In this document: positions 1-10,970 of the stretch, one piece after another
Numbering within the stretch: position 1 is the stretch's first letter
Layout of the letters: each line of letters starts with the position of its first letter
Origin: Rhyacophila brunnea
Taxonomy: Eukaryota > Arthropoda > Insecta > Trichoptera > Rhyacophilidae
Reading direction: 5' to 3'
NCBI GenBank assembly: GCA_022495005.1
Contig: JAGYXB010001855.1
Coordinates: 124,001 to 188,000 of the forward strand
Length of the DNA: 64,000 nt
The notes under the pieces: model-generated
Told to the model about the DNA's origin: nothing
The model's database searches: none
What the model saw: only the letters and a program-made list of their open reading frames with translations
Translations under genes and position numbers: made by a program

Positions 1-607
1 GTGCCCATGGCAGTATCGAAGGTTGGAGGTAGGCTGTTAAGATTCGCCATACATAGTGCGTACTAAACTGTGTCAGTCATACGTATTTGTTTTCATTGAT
101 ATAAGACTACATTGAATTTTATAGAGGGTGTTGGTTAATTATTAAAATTCAATTAAACCCTGCGAAAGCCAAGACATAATAGATAATAGTCAAAAAATAC
201 TCGTCTACCTATACCTAATATATCTAAAATTATGCAATTAAATAATACATAACTTTGAATATTTTATAGATAGAATAATATTTTTTTATCTATAATAGTT
301 TGGTTTAAGCAGAGCTTAATGAATTAAAAAAAAACAGCAAACAATAAGTATGTGTAATATCCAACGAAAACAAATAAGTATGATTGAAAACATGTGCTCA
401 GTTTTGTCGTATCGCTCAAAATATACCAAAACTATAACGGTTTAGTCAGGCAGGATTTAATATATTTTTAAAAACTAACCAAAAGCATCTGTAAATTGTA
501 GTTTTAGTTCAATAAAAACAAATACGTATGACTAACAAAGTTTAATATGCAGTATTTATGGCGGATGTTAACAGCCTACCTCCACAGTTCGATACTGCCA
601 TAGGCAC
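1..607. mobile_element. Foldback MITE, family A copy 1
   Basis: The left end reads CAGTATCGAAGGTTGGAGG from position 11 and its inverted counterpart ends at 597 (…GTTCGATACTG). The arms match over about 130 bp or more, including the block GTCAGTCATACGTATTTG. The 10 bases outside the CAG are also inverted (GTGCCCATGG against CCATAGGCAC), so the element or an older palindrome may extend to the window edge. There is no coding capacity. It is a non-autonomous DNA element, probably hAT-like by analogy with copy 3, whose 8-bp target duplication is legible. Confidence 0.85.
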
Positions 608-984
608 TGGTAGGTACATAGAATGGATGTAAAAAAACAATTCTTGTTGTTTAGACCCAACCCTATAAACACTTTTCAATTAGGAACTTGTTTCCAGTTT
701 GGCGTTTGAAGAATATGTGACCATTATAAATTATACATTAACAATCCAAAAATTGAAGAATTAACAAGAACATTGTTCATAAAAGATCAGATATTTTGTA
801 TCAGTTGAGAATGTCCCACAGAAGCGGACGAAACTCATCCTGATTATTAATAAATTAAGTGGGATAAGTATTACGTCATATAGTTTTATTTTATTTATTA
901 CAATGTCTTTCCACCAAGAACTGACAGTTAATACCACTGAAGAGAAAAAAATGAAAAAGAATTGTAAAAGGACACACAAAACTT

Positions 985-1130
985 AGTGTTTAAAGCACAT
1001 GGGTGTGGATCCAAGGGGGCGCAGGTTTGAATCCTGTTGGGTGTCGTATTTATAAAAGAATCCAATATTTATAAACTTATCTTAGGTGTTTTCAAATTAT
1101 GCTAATTAATTATGTTTAACTGATGATGGT
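985..1130 (+). repeat. tRNA-related repeat, family E copy 1
   Basis: A Pol III B-box-like segment (GCAGGTTTGAATCCTG) is followed by GGGTGTCGTAT and then a conserved tail containing TTTTCAAATTATGCTAA. The same order occurs near 4200 and 20140. The tRNA-like 5' half is degraded here. This is best read as a tRNA-derived SINE-like repeat rather than a functional tRNA. Confidence 0.6.
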
Positions 1131-1302
1131 TATAATGATAATATCATTCGTGAGTTGCAGGCTTTAAATTAAAATCAAAAGAAAAATATTTTTGCATCAT
1201 TATTCATTATGTAAATAGACAAATAGTAAAATGACTACGTTTGCTCACAAAGGGTGAGTTATAATTTTATTTATGAGAGAGTATTGTAGAAATATTTTAT
1301 AA

Positions 1303-1515
1303 ATTCCGTCGGACAGGTCATGTCTCAAGGATGACAGACACCCAACCACAAAGGGGGCTTGTATTGAATCGACCAGAAGCGAAAATGAGGGTTAGAAGGC
1401 CCAAACTGTGGTGATTGAACTGTATAGAAACAATCAGCAGACGAAAAAGAATAGCGACGTTTCCTGGAGTCGGTCAAGATCCACACTGGATTGTAGTGTC
1501 TCGATGATGATGATG
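1303..1515 (+). pseudogene. Non-LTR retrotransposon 3' end, degraded
   Basis: Translation on the plus strand gives RRTGHVSRMTD and later RVRRPKLW, the signature of the region downstream of reverse transcriptase in CR1/Jockey/RTE-type elements (GH[VI]xRM … GRPxxxW). It ends in a GATGATGATGATGG microsatellite, typical of the 3' tail of these elements. In-frame stops interrupt it. No ORF1 or RT core is present. Confidence 0.6.
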
Positions 1516-1552
1516 GTTAATTATTAAGCTATTAAATCGGGTGACTGTATGC

Positions 1553-2139
1553 CAGTGGCGAAGGATGGAGGTAGGCTGTTAAGATCCGCCATAAATGGTG
1601 CACACTGAACTTTGTCAGTCATACGTATTTGTTTTCATTGAAATAAGACTACAATTTACAGATGGTGTTGGTTAGGTTTTAAAAATCAATTAAACCCTGC
1701 GAAAACCAACTCATAATAGATAATAGTAAAATAAAAATACTCGTCTATCTATAAAATATCTAAAATTATGAAATTAAACCATACAAAACTTTGAATATTT
1801 TATAGATATACAAATATTTTATATCTATTGTAGTTTGGCTTAGGCAGAGTTTAATGAATTTAAGAAAATTAACCAACAATATGTGTAATGTATTTTTAAT
1901 TCACTGAAAGAAAATAAGTATAAATGAAAAAGTGTCCATAATTTTGTCGTATCGCCCAAAATATACCAAAACTATAATGGTTCGATTTAGGCAGGGTTTA
2001 ATTGATTTTCAAAAACTAACCATACCATCTGTAAATTGTAGTCTTAGTTGAATAAAAACAAAAATACGTATGACTAACAAAGTATAATGTGCACTATTTA
2101 TGGCGGATCTTAACAGCCTACCACCACCCTTCGCTACTG
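1553..2139. mobile_element. Foldback MITE, family A copy 2
   Basis: It runs from CAGTGGCGAAGGATGGAGG to its inverse …CCTTCGCTACTG, 587 bp, the same size as copy 1. The inverted arms include TGTTAAGATCCGCCATAAAT and GTCATACGTATTTG. The flanking 8-mers CTGTATGC and TTGTGTGT match at only 5 of 8 positions, so the target duplication is weak. Non-coding. Confidence 0.88.
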
Positions 2140-2303
2140 TTGTGTGTGCTTGATGGAAATTAACTTAAAACTATAATTGATTCAAAATGTATACTAAACT
2201 ATACATAGTTATTTACGGCCTATATTTGAATAAAATTGAATTGACACAGTTATTGTACACGTAACTTCACTCTACCACTATGGTGTGAAGACACGAAAAG
2301 ATC

Positions 2304-2664
2304 GCTTCCGGAAACTTGTTTGTATGCAGTTCACCGTATCACACTTCACCGTGAAATGTTGTATTGGAAATATATGGCCGTATATTAAAGACCGTTCAAC
2401 CTCTTTGGTCGTATAGTACAAACATTAAATTCATGTCTAAATAAAAAACGGTTCTTCTCGGTTCACAGAAAGCCAGCAACAAAACAAAAAAAAATGAAAA
2501 TAGTTGATATGATGGATTATTTGTTAGGTTAGGTTTTCATTCTTGAATTCATGAATTTTGCATAAATCAGCTATGAAAATTAAATTAATTTTCATATTGA
2601 ATCTAATAAAATTGGAGACCGTATAGTATACGGTCATCTCTTTCCGATAAGAAAGCGCACGGCG
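2304..2664 (+). repeat. TTAGG-R dispersed repeat, copy 1
   Basis: It begins TTCCGGAAACTTG, then GTATGCAGTTCACCGTATCA and TTCACCGTGAAATG, includes GTTAGGTTAGGTTTTC, and ends with the palindromic block GACCGTATAGTATACGGTC followed by a GCACGGCGAAC block. It has no ORF. With copy 2 (minus strand, 3165-3559) it forms a widely spaced inverted pair. Confidence 0.85.
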
Positions 2665-3164
2665 AACCAAACAGGGGAGCGTAACCAAAAGTAGCAAGTG
2701 AAATGTATTCTCAGAAGTGTCGTGCGATCTCTACATGTTTTTAGGAAGTGGGTATGTACGAAAAATAAAATGAAGCTGTTATATATAAATACAATATAGG
2801 TAGCTCATCTTTCGTGATTAAGCCTATATTTAGCATGCGTGCAAGTTATTGTCAAAATGACTAACGACTTATAAATTATTGTTTTAAATTCGCTTTATTC
2901 GTATTTGTCTGTCTGTCTGTAACGAATTCTCATTAATTCAATATAACGGTATGCCATGTGATATCTATGGACATATGCTATTTGTTATTTTTTTAAAAAG
3001 ATAATTTATAAACCAAAGGCATCTCAAAAAGAAAATTTTGCCAAGTAGATTATAAAGGGATCATTTATAAAGCCCAAGTCTCACTTAGCAATGCATTGTG
3101 ATTTTTACAGATGTTTTAGACTGAAAAAGTTTGAAGCTTTGTTAAGGTTAGGTACGTACTGTAA
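2665..3164. other. Spacer inside the TTAGG-R inverted pair
   Basis: AT-rich sequence without recognisable coding content. A short GTCT microsatellite lies near 2906-2920. Nothing else is supported. Confidence 0.6.
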
Positions 3165-3559
3165 ATTGTATGCAAAACAATTCACCGTGGCACAGTTCAC
3201 CGTGAGCTCTCTTATTGGAAAGACATGACCGTATGCTAGACGGTCTCCAATTTTATTAGATTCAATATGAACATTAATTAAATTTTCATTGATGATTTTG
3301 GTAAAATTCGTGAATTCAAGAATGAATACCTAACCTAACCTAACAAATAATCCAGTATATCTGCTATTTTCAAAATTTGTTTGCTGCTGACCCTCCTGTA
3401 AAGTGTAAACCAACAAGTACCGTGTTTTATTTAGACATGAATTTTATGTCAGTACTGTACGACCCAAAAAGATTGGACGGTCTTTAATATACGGCCATAT
3501 TATGTTTCCGATACAACATTTTTACGGCGAACTGCATACGTGTAAGTTTCCGGACACGC
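3165..3559 (-). repeat. TTAGG-R dispersed repeat, copy 2
   Basis: Reverse orientation of copy 1: it opens with TTCACCGTGGCACAGTTCACC, contains CCTAACCTAACCTAAC in place of the GGTTAGG core, and closes with CATACGTGTAAGTTTCCGG ACACG. It appears near full length. Confidence 0.85.
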
Positions 3560-4139
3560 CTTGTTACAGGTTAGAATTGAATACGAAAGCTATTTTAATA
3601 AACGGAAGTGGATGTAAAATATATTAGTACTATTTGTCATCAAAATCATTTTCATAACGCAGGTTATTAGAAACGGTTTTGTGCCAAATTGTAATAAAAC
3701 AGGCAGAATATATTTTTTTAAATTTAAAAGTATTTTGTAAAATAATAAATTTTATGAGTAAAATGAAAATAAATATTATTAATAAATAATATCAAATTTA
3801 TTTATATCAGTGTACTCCATAAAATCTTGTGTGTAAAGTATTGCTATTCTATTAAGTGTAACGTACCTACCTATATAATTTGAATGATTTTTATTGACAT
3901 GTACCTTTTAAAATACTAAACACGCGAATACAAACAAATAATTATCAATTAAATATTTTCTTTATTCAACGAATAATTCACAGGATTAAGAATGTAACAT
4001 TATAATTATTGAACATACCTACATAATTAAAAAAAACACTGGTAATTAAATTAATACCTACTATGATTTAAAATATAAAAGCCGATCGCCAATAGTAACT
4101 CAATTTTGAAAGTGCTTCTGAGAGTATTAAGAACCATTA
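3560..4139. other. AT-rich gene-free stretch
   Basis: Low-complexity AT-rich DNA; no repeat family or exon recognised. Confidence 0.5.
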
Positions 4140-4310
4140 GATAAAATTAGTCGCAATTAAGTATGGCGTCTATAGCATAGTAGTCTATGAGCATGGGCGC
4201 GAAACCCGAGAGATGCAGGTTCGATTCCTGCTGGGTGTCTTACTTTCCTTTACTTACTTTTCTATTGGTTATAATATACTATTTTCTCAAAAGTGTTTCA
4301 AAATTATGTA
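4140..4310 (+). repeat. tRNA-related repeat, family E copy 2
   Basis: This is the best-preserved plus-strand copy: GTCGCAATTA upstream, then GGCGTCTATAGCATAGTAG (A-box-like), an arm GGGCGCGAAACCC, and a perfect T-arm GCAGG-TTCGATT-CCTGC, followed by TGGGTGTC. A tail with TTTCAAAATTATGTATGCTA follows. The acceptor stem pairs poorly and the anticodon loop lacks the canonical T33. It is a tRNA-derived repeat, not a working tRNA. Confidence 0.65.
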
Positions 4311-5119
4311 TGCTAAATAATCATCAATAGGAATAATACTAATAATAAATCATTTGAAAACCAGACATGATATACAGAATTTCAATAAACAGTTAATTAG
4401 AATTTACAATGGCATATTATTTTTTAACCTTCAAGTCGATTTACTCAACATGGTTAACTGGTTAACCTCTAGCATCTTTTTATTCCTCAGTTTCTAAATT
4501 GATGCTTGATACTAATTGCCGAAATACCGGTTTTATGAAAATGCAAACATAGTTAAAACCTTATTTTACCTTTAACCGTGATTACTGTATGATATTGATA
4601 CATACAAGTTGAACTGAACGTATATTTTACAACAATGTGATGATAGCTCTGAGACGAGTATTGCAAAAGGTAACTGAGTAAATTTAATTCAATACTATTC
4701 TTTATGAAAACCTTGTACCAATAATACCTACGCCATTTTATGTTTATAATTTAGCAAGTTTTTCAAAATTCTTCCCATAAAAAATTCTTGGAGAAAAATT
4801 ATGTGTTATAATATAATAATACCAGATTATTTAAGGAATTGATATAAAAATATGAATTTTGAAACTATTCGATACCAGTCGTATTCTGAAAATTGATTTA
4901 TTGGATGCAAGCAATTCGACTTTTTATCTATGTAAACATTGCTAATTCCACACTCTCTGACTTTCGAATGATATAATGCGAACATCATTTGTTGCAATGT
5001 GTAACGCTTAGGATCTCAGACATTTGTTGAATATTCCAACATAAAAATTATACCAGAATACCATAAAAGGTTGGTCGATTGTTTGGGTCTCACGCTGACT
5101 CATGTACCTATTCAGGTTG
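4311..5119. other. AT-rich gene-free stretch
   Basis: No ORF, terminal inverted repeat or RNA gene could be supported. Confidence 0.5.
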
Positions 5120-5400
5120 TAGTAGCAGAAGAAAGAAAGCAGTCTGTACTTACCTATAATATAATTTATGCTGTCTAACTAAAGTACATAGTACCTACAC
5201 CTACATATATAATGTACTTATAATAGTTGATATGTAAAATAATAAATAATTGAAAGATCTTACTTTAGTTTGTAGGTACCTATTCCACGTTTTAGTAGGT
5301 GCGGTGTATTAGAAATGTGACATCACTTACCTGGAAAAAAGAGAAAAATACATTAGAATATTTAAAAACTAGTAAACGTTTGAACGATATGAACAATTAT
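5120..5400 (-). repeat. Low-copy repeat F copy 1 carrying a splice-like motif
   Basis: About 200 bp is shared with 62105-62320 in the same orientation: GCAGTCTGTAC, CTTACTTTAG, GTGTATTAGAA, TGTGACATCACTTACCTG and AAAGAGAAAA recur in order. The two copies are about 57 kb apart. No termini or target duplications were found, so it may be an old segmental copy or an unrecognised element. Confidence 0.65.
5318..5352 (-). promoter_or_regulatory. Candidate recursive-splicing ratchet point
   Basis: On the minus strand the sequence reads CTCTTTTTTCCAG|GTAAGT, a 3' splice acceptor directly abutting a consensus 5' donor, with the junction between 5331 and 5330. In insects such zero-length exons allow stepwise removal of long introns. 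It is in the same orientation as the secretory exon at 26274-26358, about 21 kb downstream. This is inference from motif alone. Confidence 0.4.
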
Positions 5401-5514
5401 TACAATACACTATGGTGGGGTGGTATCACCATACTTTTTACGCCATCGATGTATTATCGACGTAGGTATCCATTATAAAAGTGGAAGCTATTCTACAACC
5501 AAAACGTCATAGCA

Positions 5515-5673
5515 GCGATTTTATAGCGTTGTATTTTAGAGCCTGTCCACATAGTGCGAGTCTCACTGCGATTTTATAGCGTTGTATTTTAGAGCTTGTC
5601 TACATAGTGCGAGTCTCACTGCGATTTTATAGCGTTGTATTTTAGAGCTTGTCCACATAGTGCGAGTCTCACT
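5515..5673. repeat. Three tandem 53-bp units
   Basis: Units 5515-5567, 5568-5620 and 5621-5673 each begin GCGATTTTATAGCGTTGTAT and end GAGTCTCACT. They differ at two sites (CCTGTCCAC, CTTGTCTAC, CTTGTCCAC). A fourth unit begins and diverges after GCGA. Confidence 0.95.
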
Positions 5674-6004
5674 GCGACTTACGCTCGAGTACCAAAAATG
5701 TCTTGCGTCCAGACAACGCGTTTAATTTGGCAGTGAACCAGCTAGGTAACGTAATGCATTGTTGAATCGGCATAAAAAACAAACACGAGTGTAGAACAAA
5801 AGCTCGACAACTCAGTTGTGTTACTCGGTTTCTATGAGATTTTCCATTTTGGGATAACATGTAATATGTATTCTTGGTACTTTATAAGCTAGGCGGTCGT
5901 AATTCATTTTGGAATGGCTGTAAATGCCGCGATCTCGAAAGCCTAGCGATCGCGGGCGCTTGTCGCGCGATAGTCGTCGCGGCGCGAGTCCATGTGGACG
6001 GCTC
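5539..6004. mobile_element. GC-rich inverted-repeat element, possibly PIF/Harbinger-like
   Basis: The left end GAGCCTGTCCACATAGTGCG has an inverted partner ending ATGTGGACGGCTC at 6004. Internal GC-rich inverted blocks include GTCGCGCGATAGTCGTCGCG. GGCCTGTCCACA-type termini resemble PIF/Harbinger elements, but a 3-bp target duplication is not evident and no transposase is encoded. The left end lies inside the 53-bp tandem array, which has probably expanded the terminal repeat. Confidence 0.45.
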
Positions 6005-6280
6005 AATGAAATAACATGTACTACATGGAGAATGCGCAACTTGTTACGCGCAATGTGGACATGGTCTTGGTGTCATAGATCACGGCGGATTCGGAGTATG
6101 AATTTGTACGCGAAAGACTGGGGAATTTAGATTCCTGCGAAGGCATCCGCAACCATTCTATAATAGTGAGTCTATAAAAACATTTTATTGTTCTTAGATA
6201 GTACATTAGTTAATGGAGAGAGTTGATTCAGAGTCGCACGGCCTTACAGACTTTTTGTGAAATTGTTGAAACGAAGAAGA

Positions 6281-6340
6281 TTAACTCATTTAGTGCTAAC
6301 ACGCGACTGGCGCGTTTGGAGTACTTGGCCATTAGATATA
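6281..6340 (+). mobile_element. Possible piggyBac-like terminus
   Basis: TTAACTCATTTAGTGCTAAC followed by ACGCGACTGGCGCG resembles piggyBac-like ends, which start at TTAA and often carry CGC/GCG palindromes. No matching right end was seen. A solo terminus at best. Confidence 0.25.
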
Positions 6341-7062
6341 ATTAGCGTGTTATTTAAATGTGGTAATTAAAAGGTCAGCAGTGATTGTGTTTAGTAAATA
6401 AGATCAGGTTTAGTTATTTGATTTCCACTGAGAAAATTTGTGAGGCGTTCGTAACTATTTAAGCCATTGTAAGCCAATAATCACTGGATAAGATTACTTT
6501 TAGAGAAACATTTTTTTAAATTTTAAATTAAAATTTTCTTTTAATAAACAACTATCTTAGTTATTGTTTTCAGATAATATATCGAATGCATGTTCATTGA
6601 AGTCCCGGTCGGTCACTTTCATTGCGATATAAATTAGACAAAATGAAAAAAATAATTTTATATTCTTAAAGCTTAAAAAATATACCCAATATAATATAAT
6701 ATGGTTATTTAATCCAGCTCAATGGTATGGGCGGACGATGGTATTGAATAGATATTAACTTTGAATTGAATTAGTATTTCCGTAACACCCCTTCGTAGTT
6801 CCTTACAACAGCAATATAAAAAAATGTATGATTATGAATGAAAGGTAAATAATATGTGAGTTTCCCTATGTTGTTCCTTATTACGATTCAAATTTATCTG
6901 TCACGATTACTCAAATTCTATTTGCTGTACGTAAAAACTTCACGAAAAACGCACCCATTTAATTTGGTTCTGCAAACAACGGACAAAAACGATTAATATA
7001 AATTTGATTATTATTCGTGTTGTTACCAGTTGTTACCAGACATCGATTGGTTACACTTAGGT
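6341..7062. other. AT-rich gene-free stretch
   Basis: No supported gene or element. Confidence 0.45.
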
Positions 7063-7230
7063 CAGTGGTGCACAAACGTGGCCCGAAATGACATTTGTTG
7101 CGGCCCCAAAATAACAAGTATTTCATCACCAAATTTTTCATTGAATATGATAAAAATCCGTGTTCGATATGTGAACAAATTATGCAGTAGCAACGGTATA
7201 TAATCTTAATCGTCACTGATAGAAAACTTA

Positions 7231-7610
7231 AGGCTATATATAACCTCAGCTGAGGCATGGTCTAAAACTCTAAAACGATCGTGACTAGGCGGTGCGCGGA
7301 ATGCGGGTCGCGGGTGCAAATGACGGAAGCCGAACGAAATATAATTTGTAATAAAAGTTCAACATGCGTCCTTTTTATGTTCTGTTTATTATTATATTCG
7401 TAATAATAATAGTATATTCATTGACATGTTTTCTTTTTTAAGTACATACATAAAGTTTTTAGTCATGTTTACACGATTTAAGAATATTTTCACCGACGCC
7501 ATGACAAAACGAATCGACGTGCAGACGCCTCGGTTATCGCTCTCCGAATGACAACGCGGCCGTAATTTCGTTCTACATACAGTTGAAAATTATTTGCCGT
7601 TTCACTTATG
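7231..7610 (+). repeat. CCTCAGCTGAGG repeat, family G copy 1
   Basis: Starts AAGGCTATATATAACCTCAG, with the perfect 12-bp palindrome CCTCAGCTGAGG, then GGCATGGTCTAAA, a GC-rich GCGCGG block, ATATTCATTGACATGTTTTC and TTATTTGCCGTTTCA. The same order occurs inverted at 48395-48055. It lies inside the hAT element at 7063-8582. Its superfamily is unknown. Confidence 0.7.
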
Positions 7611-7734
7611 TACGCTCTTAATGCTATTTTTTATTATTTAATATGATTATATTTTCACGCATATAGATTTGCGACCGAAATTCATCTTTTTACAATGAGT
7701 CACACCGTCTGTGGTGCAGGTGCAGTCTATTTTA

Positions 7735-8115
7735 CGCCTTTTTTCTTAGCTCGTATTCTTATTTGTCCGGTACAAATCTTGCAATCTATTTTTAACTAGC
7801 TCCCGACTAGCTAGACATTTGAAACTTTTAGAATATATCAGAGCACGATGCCAATGCATTTTTAATACTTTTAGCCATCTTTAAGTAGAATTGAATTCAT
7901 TTACGTTTATTCTGTTTTGTATGAAAAGTTATTTCGACACCATTATTGGTTGCTAGGGGTCTGGGGTCCTAGCAACCAAATTATTAATATATACGTGCGT
8001 TACTATGGAAATCAATATGACATTTCAGTATTATTTCTATCAAATACATTTTTTTTGATCGTTTAAACTAGTCAAGTCAAGTTTATATGATTCAACAGAA
8101 AATTTAAAAACGTTG
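7735..8115 (+). mobile_element. TA-flanked MITE, family C copy 1
   Basis: Degenerate ends CGCCTTTTTTCTTAGCTCG and …AAAAACGTTG flanked by TA. The body carries the family blocks TTGCAATC, TAGACATTTGAAACTTTTAG and the hairpin GGTTGCTAGG…CCTAGCAACC. The TA target suggests Tc1/mariner affinity. Confidence 0.82.
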
Positions 8116-8893
8116 TATATCTTGTAATTATTTAGATTATTGTTTTCAAAACGCGCATTTTAGTGCTGGTTCTCCAGGAATTTTGTCAGTGCACGACGTT
8201 TGTGAAGCGATATTAAAAAATCGTCTGTCTTAACAGAAAATTTAGTTCGATCATGAAACATTTGTTTGTGTAACTACATATTATTATGTATGTATAGTGC
8301 GTGTATAAAATTCTCTATATAGTTTTATTGTTTTCTGATAAATTAATCGTGTCTGAACTAATTTAAACATTAAAAAAAGCAAATATGTACGTAATGCGGA
8401 GTGGAGAGTGATTGAAGTTGCTGATAAAATTATGTAACTATTAAATTAAAAATAAAATATAAAATGCATATCTCTTCTAGTACAATATATCATTATTTTT
8501 CAACACTTTTACCCTATGCGGCCCGTGAAAAATTAGAAAATGGATATATTGGCCCTTCTTTCAAAAAGCTTGTGTACCACTGCACTAGGTTCTATGAATG
8601 TATGATAAGATACTTTCAGCCAGACTTGTTTAACAAGTTGATAACATACGAGTGTGTGCTTACTACCAATTAAAGCATCATTCTGAAATAATAATCCTTG
8701 CTTCAAGCGGTATTTTGAACAACGAATTGCAGAATACATTCTTCTTGAAAAGCTTATATTGCGAAAAATGAGAAAAAATACATTGCAACCAAATGGAAGT
8801 AATTTTTGACCACTACTTCAATTATTGATATTGTGATTTAGGCGGCGAAGGCAGGGAATCCCAATCATATTTTCATTTGGCGTGCATTTAGAA

Positions 8894-9614
8894 CATGGGT
8901 GGCAAACCTTTTCAGCAGCCGGGTCAGATTCTAAAAATGAGATTTCTTGCCGGGCCGCACAACCGATTTTTTTTATTCTACAAAACGAAAAAGAAATATA
9001 TATCATATATTAATAAAATAAAACAAATCAAACATAATTATTAGATTAGATTTTTTTTAAATAATAAAAATTAAACAAAATAGGTAATATGAAAATAATA
9101 AATTTTAGTGATAAGTTTGATTTTGTGTGGCAGAACTAAGTGCATCAATATCGATATCGGGTGAGGTTGTTCCTACACGCAAACAGTTTTCCAAATGCAC
9201 ATGTTCATGTTCTCACTCGGGATTTGATATGCTTCATCCGACTAAAAAGCTGTTCACACGTGTAAGTCGTAGTGTAGTCTGCAAATAGCGAAGTCATTAT
9301 TAGAGCATGTTTGTAAAATGCAGGATATTTCTCCTTGTCCAAATATGTTTTGTAAAACTCTTCCAAACCAACCTGATGGAATTTCTCCTTTAACTGTTCA
9401 TCGCAACATATTTCACAATGTTCCATTTGTAAATTTCCCGGTAATAAATTCACGTATACGGAGAATGGCGTTGCAAATGCAGCAAAAAACACCGTGCTTT
9501 TAAAATCTTGAGCCAATATCGAATATCAATTTGCGAAATTAGCACATCTAGCGCAGCATTTAATATTATTTATATTTTCTCACTGCTCCACGGGCCGCGG
9601 GTTGGCCACCCATG
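8894..9614 (-). mobile_element. hAT element with perfect 8-bp target duplication
   Basis: The left terminus CATGGGTGGCAAACC and right terminus GGTTGGCCACCCATG are flanked by the identical octamer ATTTAGAA at 8886-8893 and 9615-9622. The 721-bp interior holds a transposase C-terminal remnant on the minus strand. The subterminal GCCGGGCCGC / GGGCCGCGGG blocks are typical of hAT ends. Confidence 0.9.
9130..9516 (-). pseudogene. hAT transposase C-terminal remnant
   Basis: About 103 residues are open on the minus strand (9516 down to 9205) and coding similarity continues to about 9130 after a frameshift (…CLRVGTTSPDIDIDAL). The segment includes YPAFYKHALIMTSLFA and YTCEQLFSRMKHIKSRVRT, matching the hAT dimerisation region of the lineage often annotated as GTF2I-repeat or zinc-finger-BED-like proteins. 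The N-terminal zinc finger and catalytic residues are missing, so it cannot be active. It shares the hAT element's boundaries. Confidence 0.85.
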
Positions 9615-9775
9615 ATTTAGAACGAAAAATAGAATGGCGGATATTTTTTCCAATATAACTTATATTACTTAGTTATTTTTTTAACGATTTCCTAGTATGA
9701 AGTTATAAATATTAATTATTAAAAATAATGAAACAGATAATACTATGTTTGATATTATTAAAAATACATATAAAC

Positions 9776-10449
9776 TAGGGATTTCAATACCGGTATTTCC
9801 AAACCGGTATCCCAGTATTTTACGATACTGAAATACCGGTTTTAAAAATCAGACAATACCGATATATTCGGTGGATATTTTGGAAAGTGGATATTTTTTT
9901 TCGGCCATGTCCGATCCTAATAAAATCATATGGGCCTGATTGTAAGTTTGTATTAACAGATATTGTTTACTTAACCTATTAGGTTCATACTCTGACTCAT
10001 ACACACATTGAAAAACAATATGTGTACTTGCCAGACCCAGAATTCGAACCTGGGACTCACGACGCCATAAGCCGACGCTTAAGCCGCGCGGCCATCGTGG
10101 GGAAAGTGGATATATAATGTATTAATTATTAATGTAAAAAGTTTAACAGGACTGTATTTTTTTCATGGGTTATGCGTATCTGGTTTATTTCCGTTGTTCT
10201 TCGACCTTGGTGACCAGTAAGGAGAGGTGCAGATTTGCGAAATACATTAATATTATAGGTATGTACCTACATACATACCCAATTTTAAATTTATCCAGAT
10301 ATTTTCTCTAGTCGCCCGCGGGTTTTAAAAGATGTGAGGTTTTTTTATATATTATATTTTTATTGGTTTCTGTTTTTTATATTTTCCACGAATACCGGAA
10401 AAAAACCGAAGTACCGGTATTGGCATTTCATTCGATATTGCAATCACTA
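9776..10449. mobile_element. hAT element with nested SINE
   Basis: The left end TAGGGATTTCAATACCGGTA and the inverse right end TAGTGATTGCAATATCG are flanked by ATATAAAC (9768-9775) and ATAGAAAC (10450-10457), 7 of 8 matching. The subterminal ACCGGTATT motif is repeated in both orientations. A SINE (9905-10100) interrupts it, so the hAT insertion is older. No transposase remains. Confidence 0.82.
9905..10100 (-). mobile_element. tRNA-derived SINE, family D copy 1
   Basis: Flanked by the perfect 13-bp target duplication GGAAAGTGGATAT (9892-9904 and 10101-10113). On the minus strand the head reads CACGATGGCCGCGCGGCTTA (A box) with B box GGTTCGAATTC. The body contains TGAGTCAGAGTATGAACCTA and it ends in an A-rich tail next to the left duplication. 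All hallmarks of LINE-mediated insertion are present. Confidence 0.93.
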
Positions 10450-10457
10450 ATAGAAAC

Positions 10458-10970
10458 GTCTTAATAGAAATAAAGAATGACAATTTAATTAATCGTATCG
10501 GTGACATTTGATTTCTTCAATCAATATAGTTAGTAATGTATGTAGATATTGCAGAATTCTTAAATAGTCGTTTAGATTCGCATCGGTGAATCGCAAATTT
10601 TATCTGTATTCAGATTTTATTATGTTTATCGTTGAAAATGATGACAAATTTAATAAGTATATCTAATCAACCAACACAAAAATACAGTGGCAATTATTTT
10701 TATTAATCGATTTAAAATACTATCGCAATTATATTTTTTTCCTTTTTTAAAAATAAATAAAATACACAAATGAGTCCTTGAGCGCACGTAAATGTGGCTC
10801 GCGGGCGCAGGGTTAGAAATCCCCGCTCCAATGTATCCACGTATGCGTTATTGTAAACATATTTCCGCACAAATATTTCCAATCTCCGCACGTAGATACC
10901 AGTCTTTTAGGTTGTCTAAATAACCTAAACAATGAATGACCAATATTTTATTATGCACAGAAAATTATCG
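10458..10970. other. AT-rich gene-free stretch
   Basis: AT-rich; a short GC-richer patch GCGCACGTAAATGTGGCTCG near 10782-10802 was not assigned. Confidence 0.4.

Larger units (their letters stand above)
7063..8582. mobile_element. Non-autonomous hAT element, composite
   Basis: Termini are CAGTGGTGCACAAACGTGGC (left) and the inverse of CAGTGGTACACAAGC (right). The target duplication is CACTAGGT on the right and CACTTAGGT on the left (one-base insertion). CAGTGGT…CAAAC ends with an 8-bp duplication are diagnostic of hAT transposons. The 1.5 kb body contains two other repeats (7231-7610 and 7735-8115), so it is a nested composite. No transposase remains. Confidence 0.8.

Noticed and set aside
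5140..5160. Extra minus-strand GTAAGT near repeat F copy 1
   Set aside because: Not conserved in copy 2 and lacks an adjoining pyrimidine tract, unlike the motif at 5330.
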